This document shows, piece by piece, positions 48,584 to 58,121 of a DNA stretch of 64,000 nucleotides. How positions within the stretch are numbered: position 1 is the first letter of the stretch; each line of letters starts with the position of its first letter. This stretch comes from an uncultured Gammaproteobacteria bacterium (GTDB lineage Bacteria; Pseudomonadota; Gammaproteobacteria; Pseudomonadales; Pseudohongiellaceae). Location: assembly GCA_903837345.1 (NCBI GenBank), contig CAILUG010000046.1, positions 108,430 through 172,429 of the forward strand, in the 5' to 3' direction. Position numbers and translations under genes: made by a program. Below the pieces are notes generated by a model that saw nothing but the letters and a program-made list of their open reading frames with translations, had not been told where the DNA came from and searched no databases.

Positions 48584-49810
48584 TTAAACCACAGAGCCGA
48601 TCTGGAATATCGGCAAGTACATGGCGACCATCAGACCGCCCACCAGCACGCCCAGCACTGCCATGATCAGTGGTTCCATCATGGCGGTCAGGCCGTCAAC
48701 GGCGTTATCCACTTCGGCTTCGTAGAAATTGGCACATTTGTCGAGCATGGCATCCAGGGCGCCGGATTCTTCGCCAATCGACACCATTTGCAGGATCATG
48801 ATCGGAAAGATCTGGGCAGCACGCAACGAGTAGGTCAATTGCTGCCCCGTTGTTACATCTTCACGCACTTTCATCAATGCATTGCGATATACCACATTGC
48901 CGGTGGCACCGGCGCAGGAGGCGAGCGCATCCGGCAACGGTACGCCGGCAGCAAACGTGGTGGAAAGCGTGCGGGTAAAGCGTGCCAGTGCGGATTTTTC
49001 GATGATATCTCCCATGACAGGCAGTTTCAGCGAAAGCCTTTCAATCGATTCGGCAAATTTTTTCGACCGTATGCGCGCTTCCTTGAACGCGAATACTCCC
49101 GCAACCACAATGCCCAGCACGTAGTACCACCAGGCGATCATGAAATCGGAAATATGCATCACGAACTGGGTGAATGCCGGCAATTCGTGCCCGAAACTGG
49201 AGAAGGTAGCGGCAAACTGCGGCACCACCTTGATAAGCAGGATGGCGGTCACGATCATCGCGATACTCACGATGGTAATCGGGTAGTTCATCGCTTTCTT
49301 GATTTTGGCTTTCAGCGCCTCCGACTTTTCCTTGTAGGTGGCCAGACGGTCAAGCATGGTTTCCAGTGCGCCGGATTGTTCGCCGGCTTCAACCAGGTTG
49401 CAGAAGAGTTCATCGAACTGGCGCGGATGTTTGCGGATTGATTCCGCAAAGTTGGTTCCTGAACTTACGTCGTCGCGAATCTTCAGGACGATTTCACGCA
49501 TGCTGGGATTCTCGAGACCATCACCAACGATTTCAAAAGATTGTACGAGCGGTATGCCGGCCTTCATCATCGTTGCCAGCTGGCGTGTGAAGATGGCGAT
49601 GTCCATCGGTTTGATGGACTTCTTGTTCATTCCACCCAGCAGCCCGGCTGATTTCTTGACGACCTTGTCGACACGAATGCCCTGCTTGCGCAACTGCACT
49701 TTCACGGCAGCGATATTGGCTCCGGGCAGTTCGCCTTTCATGGCATTGCCCTTGGCGTCCTTGCCGGACCATTTGAAGACCATCATCTTTTTAGCGGCTG
49801 TGGCTGCCAT
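48584..49810 (-). CDS. pilC: Type IV pilus inner-membrane platform protein PilC
   Basis: Integral platform protein of the type IV pilus motor, homologous to GspF. The 408 residues show two repeated cytoplasmic T2SSF domains with IFTRQLATMMKAGIPLVQ and LSTTFAAGVPLPDALA, each followed by the ESGALD/QSGALE signature and membrane helices. Co-transcribed with pilB (22 bases upstream) and pilD (nine bases downstream). Confidence 0.97.
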   Translation of the reverse strand: MAATAAKKMMVFKWSGKDAKGNAMKGELPGANIAAVKVQLRKQGIRVDKVVKKSAGLLGGMNKKSIKPMDIAIFTRQLATMMKAGIPLVQSFEIVGDGLENPSMREIVLKIRDDVSSGTNFAESIRKHPRQFDELFCNLVEAGEQSGALETMLDRLATYKEKSEALKAKIKKAMNYPITIVSIAMIVTAILLIKVVPQFAATFSSFGHELPAFTQFVMHISDFMIAWWYYVLGIVVAGVFAFKEARIRSKKFAESIERLSLKLPVMGDIIEKSALARFTRTLSTTFAAGVPLPDALASCAGATGNVVYRNALMKVREDVTTGQQLTYSLRAAQIFPIMILQMVSIGEESGALDAMLDKCANFYEAEVDNAVDGLTAMMEPLIMAVLGVLVGGLMVAMYLPIFQIGSVV

Positions 49811-49832
49811 AGTCGTGTCCAGTGAAATTTTG

Positions 49833-51569
49833 TCAGGAGGTGATGCGGTTGGCTTCAGCGAGACTGGTAAAGCCTTGTGCCACTTTCATCAAAGCGGAAA
49901 TGCGCAGATCATTATAACCCTCGGCGCGTGCGATATCCGCGATCTGTATCGAAGATCCGTCATCCATGATGGCACGGGCTATCTTGTCGGTGATCGGCAT
50001 CACCTGGTAAACGCCGACCCGGCCCTTGTAGCCATCGTTGCAGCGGCCGCAGCCGACCGCGCCATACACTTGCAGGTTGGGCAGCTGTGCTTCGGTAAAG
50101 CCCTCCTGCAACAGGATGCGTGGGGGCAGCCGCAGCGGTTTCTTGCAGTGGCTGCACAGTTTGCGAGCCAGCCGCTGGGCAATGATGAGGGTGATGGAAG
50201 TTGCCAGGTTGTAGGACGGTATGCCCATGTTGCGCAAACGGGTCAGCGTTTCCGGAGCGCTGTTGGTATGTAGTGTAGACAATACCAGGTGACCGGTTTG
50301 CGAAGCCTTGATCGCAATCTCGGCGGTTTCAAGGTCGCGAATCTCGCCTACCATCACCACATCAGGATCCTGGCGCAGGAACGCGCGCAGGGCCGCAGCA
50401 AAATCGAGACCCACCTTGGCATTCACAGCGACCTGGTTGATGCCTTCCAGGTTGATCTCAACCGGATCTTCTGCCGTGGAAATGTTTTTCTCGTGTGTGT
50501 TGAGAATGTTGAGCCCGGTGTATAGCGATACGGTTTTGCCGCTGCCGGTCGGACCGGTTACCAGAATGAGACCCTGATGCTGATGCAGTGCATTCAGGTA
50601 AAGCTGCTTTTGCGAAGGTTCATAACCGAGTATGTCGATGCCAAGCTGCGCACTGCTGGCATCAAGGATGCGCAATACTATTTTTTCGCCCCACAGCGTA
50701 GGCAGTGTGTTGACGCGGAAATCCACGGATTTGGTCTTCGACAACTTCAGCTTGATGCGACCATCCTGCGGCACGCGCTTCTCGGAAATATCCATGTTGG
50801 ACATGATCTTCACGCGCGAACAGATGCGCATCACGATGTTGAGAGGTGGCCTGGTGATTTCCTTGAGAATGCCGTCAACACGGAAGCGTACACGATAGAT
50901 TTTTTCATAGGGTTCGATGTGTATGTCTGATGCGCCCATTTTCATCGCGTCAACCAGCAGTTTGTTGACAAAACGGACGATGGGTGTTTCATCTTCGGCG
51001 TTGGCAACATCTTCTTCGTCCAGACCTGCTTTCTCTTCTACCAGTTCGACGTCAAGATCTTCCAGGCCCATGCTGGAGAGGTCGTCGAACTTGCCGGCTT
51101 CTTCTTCCGGTACCTTGACCAGCGCTTCGATCAGCTGATGCAGTTTGTCATCTTCAACAACGATGAGATCGATGGAGCTGCCTGTGTTGAATTTGATCTC
51201 ATCAATGCCGATCTGGTTGGAAGGATCGGACACTGCCAGGAACATCTTGTGCCCCTTTTTGAGGATGGGCAGCATGTTGTGCTTTTGCAGCAGCTTGGTG
51301 TCGACCTGGGCAAGCGGAAATGTCGAGGGATCCATCGCGGAGATGTCGAGCTGGGGCAGGCCGAATTCCTGACTCGCTGTTTTGGCTATTACCTTGCTGT
51401 CGATCAGGCGATTCTTGACCAGATGACGCACCAGCGGTGTGCCGCTTTTGTCGGCAGTCGTAAAGGCAGCAAGCGCTACCTCCCGCTCCAGCAGGTTCTC
51501 GGAAACCAATAGCCGGGCGAGACCGGTAATCGTTGTATCAGTGCTCATTGGTTGATTGAGTTGTTGCAT
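49833..51569 (-). CDS. pilB: Type IV pilus assembly ATPase PilB
   Basis: Hexameric extension ATPase. The 578 residues have an N-terminal MshEN-like domain, a central linker, and the GspE-type ATPase. That ATPase carries Walker A GPTGSGKT, the Asp box, the Walker B region VMVGEIRDLETAEIA, the His box GHLVLSTLHTNSA and the zinc motif CSHCKK...CGRC. It is the first gene of the leftward pilB-pilC-pilD-coaE-yacG operon. No pilA is found next to it. Confidence 0.97.
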   Translation of the reverse strand: MQQLNQPMSTDTTITGLARLLVSENLLEREVALAAFTTADKSGTPLVRHLVKNRLIDSKVIAKTASQEFGLPQLDISAMDPSTFPLAQVDTKLLQKHNMLPILKKGHKMFLAVSDPSNQIGIDEIKFNTGSSIDLIVVEDDKLHQLIEALVKVPEEEAGKFDDLSSMGLEDLDVELVEEKAGLDEEDVANAEDETPIVRFVNKLLVDAMKMGASDIHIEPYEKIYRVRFRVDGILKEITRPPLNIVMRICSRVKIMSNMDISEKRVPQDGRIKLKLSKTKSVDFRVNTLPTLWGEKIVLRILDASSAQLGIDILGYEPSQKQLYLNALHQHQGLILVTGPTGSGKTVSLYTGLNILNTHEKNISTAEDPVEINLEGINQVAVNAKVGLDFAAALRAFLRQDPDVVMVGEIRDLETAEIAIKASQTGHLVLSTLHTNSAPETLTRLRNMGIPSYNLATSITLIIAQRLARKLCSHCKKPLRLPPRILLQEGFTEAQLPNLQVYGAVGCGRCNDGYKGRVGVYQVMPITDKIARAIMDDGSSIQIADIARAEGYNDLRISALMKVAQGFTSLAEANRITS

Positions 51570-51681
51570 TCTGGTTGAGCAGTCCGGAGTCGGTCCGTCA
51601 ATGGTTGGGGTACGTGGGTGCCTTCTCTTGCCGAGCTTTCGAGTAGTTTAATTGAACTTTGTGATTTTTCTAGGAAATCTC

Positions 51682-51709
51682 TTGTGCAAAAGTGCAATCT
51701 TTGTACATA
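51682..51709 (+). promoter_or_regulatory. Possible promoter for the glycosyltransferase gene
   Basis: TTGTGC (51682-51687) and TACATA (51704-51709) are spaced by 16 bases in the 225-base divergent gap between pilB and the glycosyltransferase. The hexamers are weak. I saw no convincing sigma-54 site for pilB in the opposite direction. Confidence 0.25.
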
Positions 51710-51794
51710 GTCCACACAAATGGGGACCGGTAGTCAAAGTGCCGGACCTGTAAATGGAGGCCCTTGCCTCACGACCAGGCCCGAAGGGGGAAAA

Positions 51795-52658
51795 GTGATT
51801 ACAGGAGCACAGCTGTCAATTGTGATGCCAGCCAAGAACGAGGCTGTCAATTTGCAGAAGTTGCTGCCTGTTTTGCAGGCGGCTTTGCCGGAGGCAGAAA
51901 TCATCGTCGTCAATGACGGCTCCACCGATGATACTGTGGCCCTGTGTGCCAGACTGGGCGTGAAGGTGGTCAGTCACCTGTACAGCAAGGGCAATGGTGC
52001 CAGCATCAAGACCGGTGCCCGTAATGCCACTCGCGAGACAGTGGTTTTCATGGATGGTGACGGCCAGCACAATCCGGCCGACATAGTGCGCCTTTGGGAC
52101 CAGTATCAGCAGGGTCATGACATGGTGGTGGGTGCCCGCAGTGCGGCGACCCAGGCCAGCCTGGGCCGACTGGTGGCCAATACCGTCTACAACCGGCTGT
52201 CCAGCTGGATGGCCAACCAGACAATACGGGATCTCACTTCCGGGTTCCGCATTGTCAATCGCCAGAAATTCCTCAAGTTCCTGTATCTGTTGCCCAACGG
52301 GTTCTCCTATCCGACCACGGTTACGATGGCATTTTTCCGGGCCGGCTATTCAGTGGCTTATGTGGACATTGACGCCGGCAAACGTGAAGGCAAAAGCCAT
52401 ATCAGCCTGGTGAAGGACGGTATGCGGTTTTTCCTGATCATTTTCAAGATCGGTACACTGTATTCACCGCTGAAGATATTCCTGCCGATTTCGGGCGGAT
52501 TTTTTGGTGTTGGCGTGGCGTACTATCTCTACACTTTTTTCAATTTCCATACCTTTACCAACATGAGCGCTGTGCTGTTCATCAGTTCCATCATCGTGTT
52601 CCTGATAGGGCTGGTTTCCGAGCAGGTCACGACGCTGATCTACAAGGACTCCGAGTAG
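51795..52658 (+). CDS. Membrane-anchored family 2 glycosyltransferase
   Basis: GT-A fold glycosyltransferase of the dolichyl-phosphate mannose synthase / ArnC-like type, probably moving a sugar onto a polyprenyl phosphate. Nucleotide-sugar motifs VVNDGSTDD and MDGDGQHNP (DxD equivalent) and the DLTSGFRIVNR acceptor motif are present. Two C-terminal membrane helices (about 220-243 and 255-277) anchor it. ATG 51720 is possible, but GTG 51795 has AAGGGGG upstream and lies the usual few residues before the first strand (LSIVMPAKNE); it gives 287 residues. It sits next to the pil operon, so a role in pilin or surface glycosylation is conceivable but unproven. Confidence 0.85.
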   Translation: MITGAQLSIVMPAKNEAVNLQKLLPVLQAALPEAEIIVVNDGSTDDTVALCARLGVKVVSHLYSKGNGASIKTGARNATRETVVFMDGDGQHNPADIVRLWDQYQQGHDMVVGARSAATQASLGRLVANTVYNRLSSWMANQTIRDLTSGFRIVNRQKFLKFLYLLPNGFSYPTTVTMAFFRAGYSVAYVDIDAGKREGKSHISLVKDGMRFFLIIFKIGTLYSPLKIFLPISGGFFGVGVAYYLYTFFNFHTFTNMSAVLFISSIIVFLIGLVSEQVTTLIYKDSE

Positions 52659-52674
52659 AGCTGTAACAGTCAAT

Positions 52675-52842
52675 GCCATAAATACCTATGAAATTACTGC
52701 ACAGGGCGATCACATTGTGATCGTGCTGAATGGCGTCACCACAGTCGACACCCATGATGCCACCTACAAGAGCGGCCCGCTGGCACTGCAGTATGCCGGA
52801 GGTGTAATCAAATTCCGCAATGTGCAGGTGATGAAGTTGTAG
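52675..52842 (+). pseudogene. C-terminal remnant of a DUF1080 (3-keto-disaccharide hydrolase) gene
   Basis: One frame directly after the glycosyltransferase stop reads NTYEITAQGDHIVIVLNG, then TVDTHDATYKSGPLALQYAG and GVIKFRNVQVMKL before a TAG at 52840. This is the typical end of a DUF1080 (family 16-like concanavalin fold) domain, roughly its last 55 residues. There is no start codon or ribosome-binding site, and the rest of the domain is missing, so it is a truncated relic. DUF1080 proteins are usually secreted and about 200 residues or longer. Confidence 0.8.
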
Positions 52843-55800
52843 TCAGTGTCTGCCGGGCAAATCACTGGCCGGCGTTCCGACGGCTGGTGCGGTTTGAGGG
52901 CCCGGTTTGTCCAGCGCCATCCGCACCCTTACTGCCAGTTCATTCAGGCTATAGGGTTTTTTCAGCAGGTCGGCAACAAAACGGGAGTTATACGCTTCAG
53001 CCAGCGCATGCTCCGTATAGCCTGAAGTGTGGAGGATTTTCAGGAGCGGATTTAGACGCATGGCCTGCTCTGCCAGCTCATAGCCATTCAGCTCTCCCGG
53101 CATCACCACATCAGTGAATAGCAGTGCAATGTCCTGATGCTTCGTCAGGATCGCCAGGGCAGTTGCGCCGTCTGCGGCCGTCACCACCTGGTAGCCAAGA
53201 TGCCCCAGTCTTTGTTCTGCCAATTCAAGCAAGCCGGTTTCATCGTCCACGACAAGAATTTTTTCCAGCCCTGCAGTTGTGCACGGCATGGTCTGTACAG
53301 AATTGGCAATGCCCTGGTTGTCACTCGCTGCTCTCGGCAGATACAGATGGAAAGTCGCGCCGTCACCGGGATCGGATTTCACTTCAATATGGCCAGCTGA
53401 ACGTTGTACAAAACCGAACACCATCGACAAGCCGAGTCCGGTGCCCTTGCCATTGGCTTTGGTGGTGAAGAAAGGTTCGAAGATATGGTCCATGTGCTGG
53501 GCTTTGATGCCGGTGCCGCTGTCCCGAACGCTGAACCTCACATAATCTCCCTCGTTTAAATTGGCATGTTTTGCACAGTAGCTGCTGTCCTGTGAGACGT
53601 TGGCAGTGGAAATAATGATACTGCCGCTGCCGGAAATGGCGTCACGGGCATTGATGCAAAGATTGATCAGGGAATCCTGGAAGTCACCGGGATCGATGCG
53701 TGTTTGCCAGAGTCCGGCAGCCAATTGGTAGTGGACTGCGATGTCGGCAGTGTGTGAACGTTCGATCAGGATGTGAGTGGATTCGATCAGTTCATTGAGG
53801 TTGCAGAGAACGCTATGATCAGGCTGGGTGCGTGAAAAGCCCAGCAACTGCTGGGTCAGATTGATGGCGCGGGTAGTAACGGTCTTGAGACTATCCACTC
53901 TGGCCTGTATCTGCTCCCTGTTTCCGAGTTGGGTTTCCAGCAGTTCCAGATTGCCCTGGATGATGGCAAGAATATTGTTGAAGTCATGGGCAATGCCGCC
54001 GGTCAGCTGGCCGACTGCTTCCATCTTTTGTGCGCGCCGCAGGGCATTTTCTGCCTGTTTTTTACCGCTGAGATCGGTAACAAATGCCACTGTTGCCGTT
54101 TTGACGTCATGCCTGGTGGGCAGTCGGGCGAAGCTGAAAAATGCAGGAATGTGATGGCCGTCCCGGTGCCGCAGTTCCACTTCAAATTCATGGCGAATGC
54201 TGCCGGTACCAGCGGGCAGGGTGATGCTGGCCATGCCAGGGGCGGCAAGAAAGTCAGTCAGCAGCCTGCCGTCCATCTCTTCACGGCTGTAGTCCAGCAG
54301 AGAACATAACCGCTGGTTGACCTGCAATGTGCGGAATTCGTCATCAATCAGCCAAACTCCTTCAGGCGCACCCTCGAAAATGGTGCGATAACGCTGTTCA
54401 CTCTCCTGCAAGGCCGCTTCTGCCTGTTTGACTTCACTTTGGTTGAGGATGAAGCCGGCCATCCGCAACGGATTGCCGTTGCTGTCCTTGATCACGCGCA
54501 CTACATCCAGCACCCATATCACTTCGCCGCCTTTCTTGTGCATGCGGTATTCAAAGATGTGATCGTTGCCAGCGGCGGTTTCTGCTTCGCGTTGGAGTCG
54601 GGCATATTCACGATCCTCAGGCACGATCATGTTGGTCCATGATTCGATATCCACCCACTCATCGTTGGTATAGCCGAGGATGCGGGGAGAGTTGGGTGAG
54701 ACATAAGTGAACTTGCCGGTGCCGAGATCCAGTTCCCAACTGATGCCATTGATATTGTCGAGCAGGTTTTGCAATTTGGCATTCTGTTCCTGCAGTACTG
54801 CTTCCATGTGTTTCTGGTTTGTGACGTCAATGGTTACTCCCAGCATGCCGGAGACTTCTCCGCCGGCATCGCAGAGCGGTACGGCAAAAGTCTGCAGCCA
54901 GAGTCTGGATCCCTGCAGATCCCTGATGCTGAACAGCAATGAGCCGCTTGTTCCCGCAAATACCTTGCGCACCAGTTCCTGCATGCCACTACGATATTCG
55001 GGGTCAATCAGCTCGTTGGTGATATCGAATTTGCGCAGTATTTCAATGTTGGCGGCCTTCAGCATGGCCAAACCTGCAGGATTCATGGTTAACAGATTGC
55101 CATATTTGTCCATGGTCCTTACGCACAGCGGCGTGGCGTCAATGACAGCGCGCAGATAGTTTTCACTTGCGGTCAGGGCGGCTGTGCGATGACGCACAAC
55201 CCGTCGCAACTGCTCCAGTACCAGTAACAAGCCCAGCGCCAGAAACAGCGCCAAGCCTATGCCGATGGGAAAGGTGTGGTCAGCGATCCATCGGATCCAA
55301 TTGGGTTCAGGTGGGCGCTCTTCATAGGTGAGTCCTTCAATACCGGCGTTCTTGCTGATGAAACCGCCATCTGCAAAGATGGTCTGGATATGCTGCCAGC
55401 GTTCGGGATTCATGTACCCGATGTTCACCAAGAGCGGCTGGATCATTTCGCGTGTGGCCAGTGCCTCATATTGAAGATGGGCTTTGCTTACACCTTGGGT
55501 GTTGTATTTGGCCAGAATCAGTTCTATCAGTTCGTCTGCATGGTTGAGGGCATAACTCCAGCCTTTCAGGGAAGCTTCCCTGAAAGCTTGTACGCGTTTG
55601 GGATGCTGTTTTATTTCAGATTCGGTGGTGGCGAGCACATCACCGTAAAAGTCGACTCCATAGTGGTTCGGCAGGATGTAGCGACTTTGCACCCCTTCTT
55701 CTTCCAATGTCTGTGCCTGGTCAGTCACATAGGCGTCGAACACATCAACCTCGCCACGGCTGAGTGAGCGGGCATCGTAGTTGGTGGGAAGGCTCCGGTA

Positions 55801-56289
55801 GTCATTCTCCGCAAGCCCGGCCCGTCGCAAGGTGGCTTTCAGGTCGGCCCCCTGGGCACCACTGCCAATCATGACGCGTTTGCCAACAAAGTCCTCGACC
55901 TTGGTCAAGCCGGAATCAGCACGCACCAGAAACGCATAGGGGCTATGCTGGAATATGGTTGCCAAAGCAACAATCGGCTCGCCATTGGCCCTGTGAATGA
56001 CAATGTCGGAACCGGTAACAGCGTAATTGGCCTTCCCCGCAAGCAGCTCGGAAGCGGGGGATGTGTCACCTGACAGTTCAAGCAGTGTGACATCCAGGCC
56101 TGCATCGCGGTAGTAACCCTGCTCAAGGGCAGCGTAGTAACCGGCAAACTGGAACGCATGTTTCCACTTGAGCTGCAACACTACAGGATCAAGGTGTTCG
56201 GCAGCCTGCAGCAGAGTCGGCAGAAAGCAGCCAAAGAGTGCCAGCACTGCCGGAAGCGTGGAGCGTAGAAGTGAGCGTATGCAAGTCAT
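52843..56289 (-). CDS. Hybrid sensor kinase with NMT1/THI5-like periplasmic domain, PAS domains and receiver
   Basis: A 1148-residue protein. After a signal-like N-terminus (1-29), residues about 33-310 form an NMT1/THI5-like substrate-binding domain (LKWKHAFQFAGYYAALEQGYY region). One membrane helix (about 339-359) leads to three PAS domains (about 370-750), a HisKA domain with His768 in GGIAHDFNN, an ATPase domain (SLINLCINARDA; GKGTGLGLSMV) and a C-terminal receiver with Asp1060 in TDVVMPG. The binding domain normally serves ABC importers for pyrimidine or sulfonate-type ligands; here it is inferred to be the sensor. The frame is open to 56337, but ATG 56289 starts the signal. No partner regulator is adjacent. 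Confidence 0.92.
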   Translation of the reverse strand: MTCIRSLLRSTLPAVLALFGCFLPTLLQAAEHLDPVVLQLKWKHAFQFAGYYAALEQGYYRDAGLDVTLLELSGDTSPASELLAGKANYAVTGSDIVIHRANGEPIVALATIFQHSPYAFLVRADSGLTKVEDFVGKRVMIGSGAQGADLKATLRRAGLAENDYRSLPTNYDARSLSRGEVDVFDAYVTDQAQTLEEEGVQSRYILPNHYGVDFYGDVLATTESEIKQHPKRVQAFREASLKGWSYALNHADELIELILAKYNTQGVSKAHLQYEALATREMIQPLLVNIGYMNPERWQHIQTIFADGGFISKNAGIEGLTYEERPPEPNWIRWIADHTFPIGIGLALFLALGLLLVLEQLRRVVRHRTAALTASENYLRAVIDATPLCVRTMDKYGNLLTMNPAGLAMLKAANIEILRKFDITNELIDPEYRSGMQELVRKVFAGTSGSLLFSIRDLQGSRLWLQTFAVPLCDAGGEVSGMLGVTIDVTNQKHMEAVLQEQNAKLQNLLDNINGISWELDLGTGKFTYVSPNSPRILGYTNDEWVDIESWTNMIVPEDREYARLQREAETAAGNDHIFEYRMHKKGGEVIWVLDVVRVIKDSNGNPLRMAGFILNQSEVKQAEAALQESEQRYRTIFEGAPEGVWLIDDEFRTLQVNQRLCSLLDYSREEMDGRLLTDFLAAPGMASITLPAGTGSIRHEFEVELRHRDGHHIPAFFSFARLPTRHDVKTATVAFVTDLSGKKQAENALRRAQKMEAVGQLTGGIAHDFNNILAIIQGNLELLETQLGNREQIQARVDSLKTVTTRAINLTQQLLGFSRTQPDHSVLCNLNELIESTHILIERSHTADIAVHYQLAAGLWQTRIDPGDFQDSLINLCINARDAISGSGSIIISTANVSQDSSYCAKHANLNEGDYVRFSVRDSGTGIKAQHMDHIFEPFFTTKANGKGTGLGLSMVFGFVQRSAGHIEVKSDPGDGATFHLYLPRAASDNQGIANSVQTMPCTTAGLEKILVVDDETGLLELAEQRLGHLGYQVVTAADGATALAILTKHQDIALLFTDVVMPGELNGYELAEQAMRLNPLLKILHTSGYTEHALAEAYNSRFVADLLKKPYSLNELAVRVRMALDKPGPQTAPAVGTPASDLPGRH

Positions 56290-56400
56290 AGGGACAGATA
56301 TGGCCAAGTACAAAGTGTTAACGGACACAGGTTCCAAAACTGTAGCCCGTGTTTTCAGCTGCCGGCATCCTGTCCGAACGATCCGCAGCTCCAGCTGGTT

Positions 56401-57240
56401 TCAATGGAACAACATTGAAAAATCTATCGCCCTGACATGTTTGGTCAGCGATCCCACCGAAATATAGTCAACTCCTGTTTCTGCCACGCTGACCAGCGTG
56501 TCATGCGAAAAGCCCCCGGAAGCTTCCAGTTTGGCGCGTCCCCGATTCTGTCGCACCGCTTCCTGCAGCAACTCGATACTGAAATTGTCCAGCAGCACAA
56601 TGTCGGCATTGGCTGTCAGCGCTTCTTCAAGATCAGCCAGGGTTTCCACTTCCACTTCGATTTTACGGCCTGGATTGAGTTTTTGGGCAGCCTGTACAGC
56701 CTGGGTAATGTTGCCACAGGCTGCGATATGGTTTTCCTTTATCAGATAGGCATCAGACAGGCCCATGCGGTGATTTTGGCAGCCGCCGCAATGCACGGCG
56801 TATTTCTGTGCCAGCCGCAGTCCCGGAATGGTTTTGCGGGTATCGAGAATCTTCACACCGGTGTGGCTCACGAGCTCGGCGTAATGGCGGGAAACAGTAG
56901 CTACGCCTGACAGGGTTTGCAGAAAATTCAGGGCGCTGCGCTCCGCAGTGAGCAGCGAGCGGGCCTTGCCACTCACCCGGAAAATCACGGTATTGGCAGC
57001 TATGCTTTCTCCTTCCCTCACTGCCCACTCGATCTGGCAGAGCGGGTCAATTTGCCGGAACACTTCATCCACCCACGGCCTGCCGCAAATTACTGCAGCT
57101 TCGCGGCTGATCACCCTGGCGCTGGCTGCGGCTTCAGCGGGCACCAAAAGGGCTGTTATGTCGCCGCTGCCCATGTCTTCCTGCAAGGCTGCGGCCACGG
57201 TTGCCGCAAGGCCCCGGAAATAATCTGGTGAATTCATCAA
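56401..57240 (-). CDS. nadC: Nicotinate-nucleotide pyrophosphorylase (carboxylating)
   Basis: Quinolinate phosphoribosyltransferase of NAD synthesis, converting quinolinate and PRPP to nicotinate mononucleotide and CO2. The 279 residues contain [10 protein letters not shown], the [12 protein letters not shown] helix, [23 protein letters not shown] and the C-terminal [10 protein letters not shown] and [10 protein letters not shown] phosphate loops. Divergent from ampD, as in Pseudomonas and E. coli. Confidence 0.97.
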   Translation of the reverse strand: MMNSPDYFRGLAATVAAALQEDMGSGDITALLVPAEAAASARVISREAAVICGRPWVDEVFRQIDPLCQIEWAVREGESIAANTVIFRVSGKARSLLTAERSALNFLQTLSGVATVSRHYAELVSHTGVKILDTRKTIPGLRLAQKYAVHCGGCQNHRMGLSDAYLIKENHIAACGNITQAVQAAQKLNPGRKIEVEVETLADLEEALTANADIVLLDNFSIELLQEAVRQNRGRAKLEASGGFSHDTLVSVAETGVDYISVGSLTKHVRAIDFSMLFH

Positions 57241-57411
57241 TGGCGTTCCAGCAGGAAAACTCTTGTTGCTAGCGTAATTGAATCAACGCGGGCGGGGAAC
57301 CGCCCGTCATGCAATTCTCCCATGGCAACCACAGGCCCGACCTGGTGAATTTGTCCTGACTTTTGTGCAACCTGTTAAGCTAGAAACAAATAACCCCGGT
57401 GTCAGGACTGC

Positions 57412-57969
57412 ATGGCAGGTTTCAGGATCATCGACCACTGGCTGCATGGTGCGCAGCGGGTGCTGTCCCCCAACCATAGTGAACGACCAGCCGGTGCTGA
57501 TATAAGTCTGCTGGTGATCCACAATATCAGCTTGCCGCCGGGCCAGTTTGGCGGGCCGTGGATCAGTGATTTGTTCTGCAACCGGCTCAGTCCTGAATTT
57601 CACCCCTATTTTGCCAGTATTTGCGAGCTTCGCGTTTCCGCGCATCTACTGATCCGTCGCGATGGTGTGGTGGTGCAATATGTGCCGTTTGACCGCAAGG
57701 CCTGGCACGCTGGCGAGTCGCAGTTTGAAGGCAGGGAAGCCTGCAACGAGTATTCGATCGGGATAGAGCTGGAAGGCACCGATGATCTGCCCTTCACGGA
57801 TTATCAATATGAATGTCTGACAGCCATCACCCGTCTGCTGGTCGTTCAGTATCCCGGGATCACGCCGGAGCGGATAACGGGACATTCGGACATCGCCCCT
57901 GGCCGCAAGACTGACCCCGGTCCCTGTTTTGACTGGATGCGATACCGGCGCGCCCTGGCAGAGCCCTGA
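57412..57969 (+). CDS. ampD: 1,6-anhydro-N-acetylmuramyl-L-alanine amidase AmpD
   Basis: Cytoplasmic zinc amidase of peptidoglycan recycling that removes the peptide from anhydro-muropeptides. Loss of it induces AmpC through AmpR in many species. The zinc ligands are His37 (VIHN), His158 (GHSD) and Asp168 (TDPGP), with the catalytic-type Glu119 and Lys166. The length of 185 residues and the absence of a signal peptide fit AmpD rather than the periplasmic AmiD. No ampE follows; aceE is next. Confidence 0.96.
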   Translation: MAGFRIIDHWLHGAQRVLSPNHSERPAGADISLLVIHNISLPPGQFGGPWISDLFCNRLSPEFHPYFASICELRVSAHLLIRRDGVVVQYVPFDRKAWHAGESQFEGREACNEYSIGIELEGTDDLPFTDYQYECLTAITRLLVVQYPGITPERITGHSDIAPGRKTDPGPCFDWMRYRRALAEP

Positions 57970-58050
57970 ATTCAATTTTTCCACTACAAACAGCCGGTGC
58001 CTAAATTGCCGAATGTTTTAAGGATGGTTTAAGAATTGGGTAAGGAAATT

Positions 58051-58065
58051 TGTAGTTAAACTACA
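58051..58065. promoter_or_regulatory. HexR-like palindrome, upstream copy
   Basis: TGTAGTTAAACTACA is a perfect inverted repeat with seven-base arms around a central A. It matches the operator I recall for HexR, the RpiR-family KDPG-responsive regulator of central carbon genes (TGTAATTWAATTACA-like). It lies 17 bases before the -35 of the aceE promoter. Confidence 0.65.
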
Positions 58066-58081
58066 TTTAGGCCTTTACGGT

Positions 58082-58111
58082 TTGAAAAAACCGCCTGCCA
58101 GCGAGTAGAAT
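58082..58111 (+). promoter_or_regulatory. aceEF promoter
   Basis: TTGAAA (58082-58087) and TAGAAT (58106-58111) are spaced by 18 bases, each matching five of six consensus positions. The start would be near 58118, giving a leader of about 50 bases. It is one of the better sigma-70 promoters in the window and lies between two HexR-like palindromes. Confidence 0.7.
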
Positions 58112-58121
58112 CCGGCCTCAC

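Noticed and set aside
48329..49441. 370-codon plus-strand frame across pilD and pilC
   Set aside because: Spans two well-supported minus-strand genes and their junction; the His/Gln/Arg-rich composition is that of an antisense shadow.
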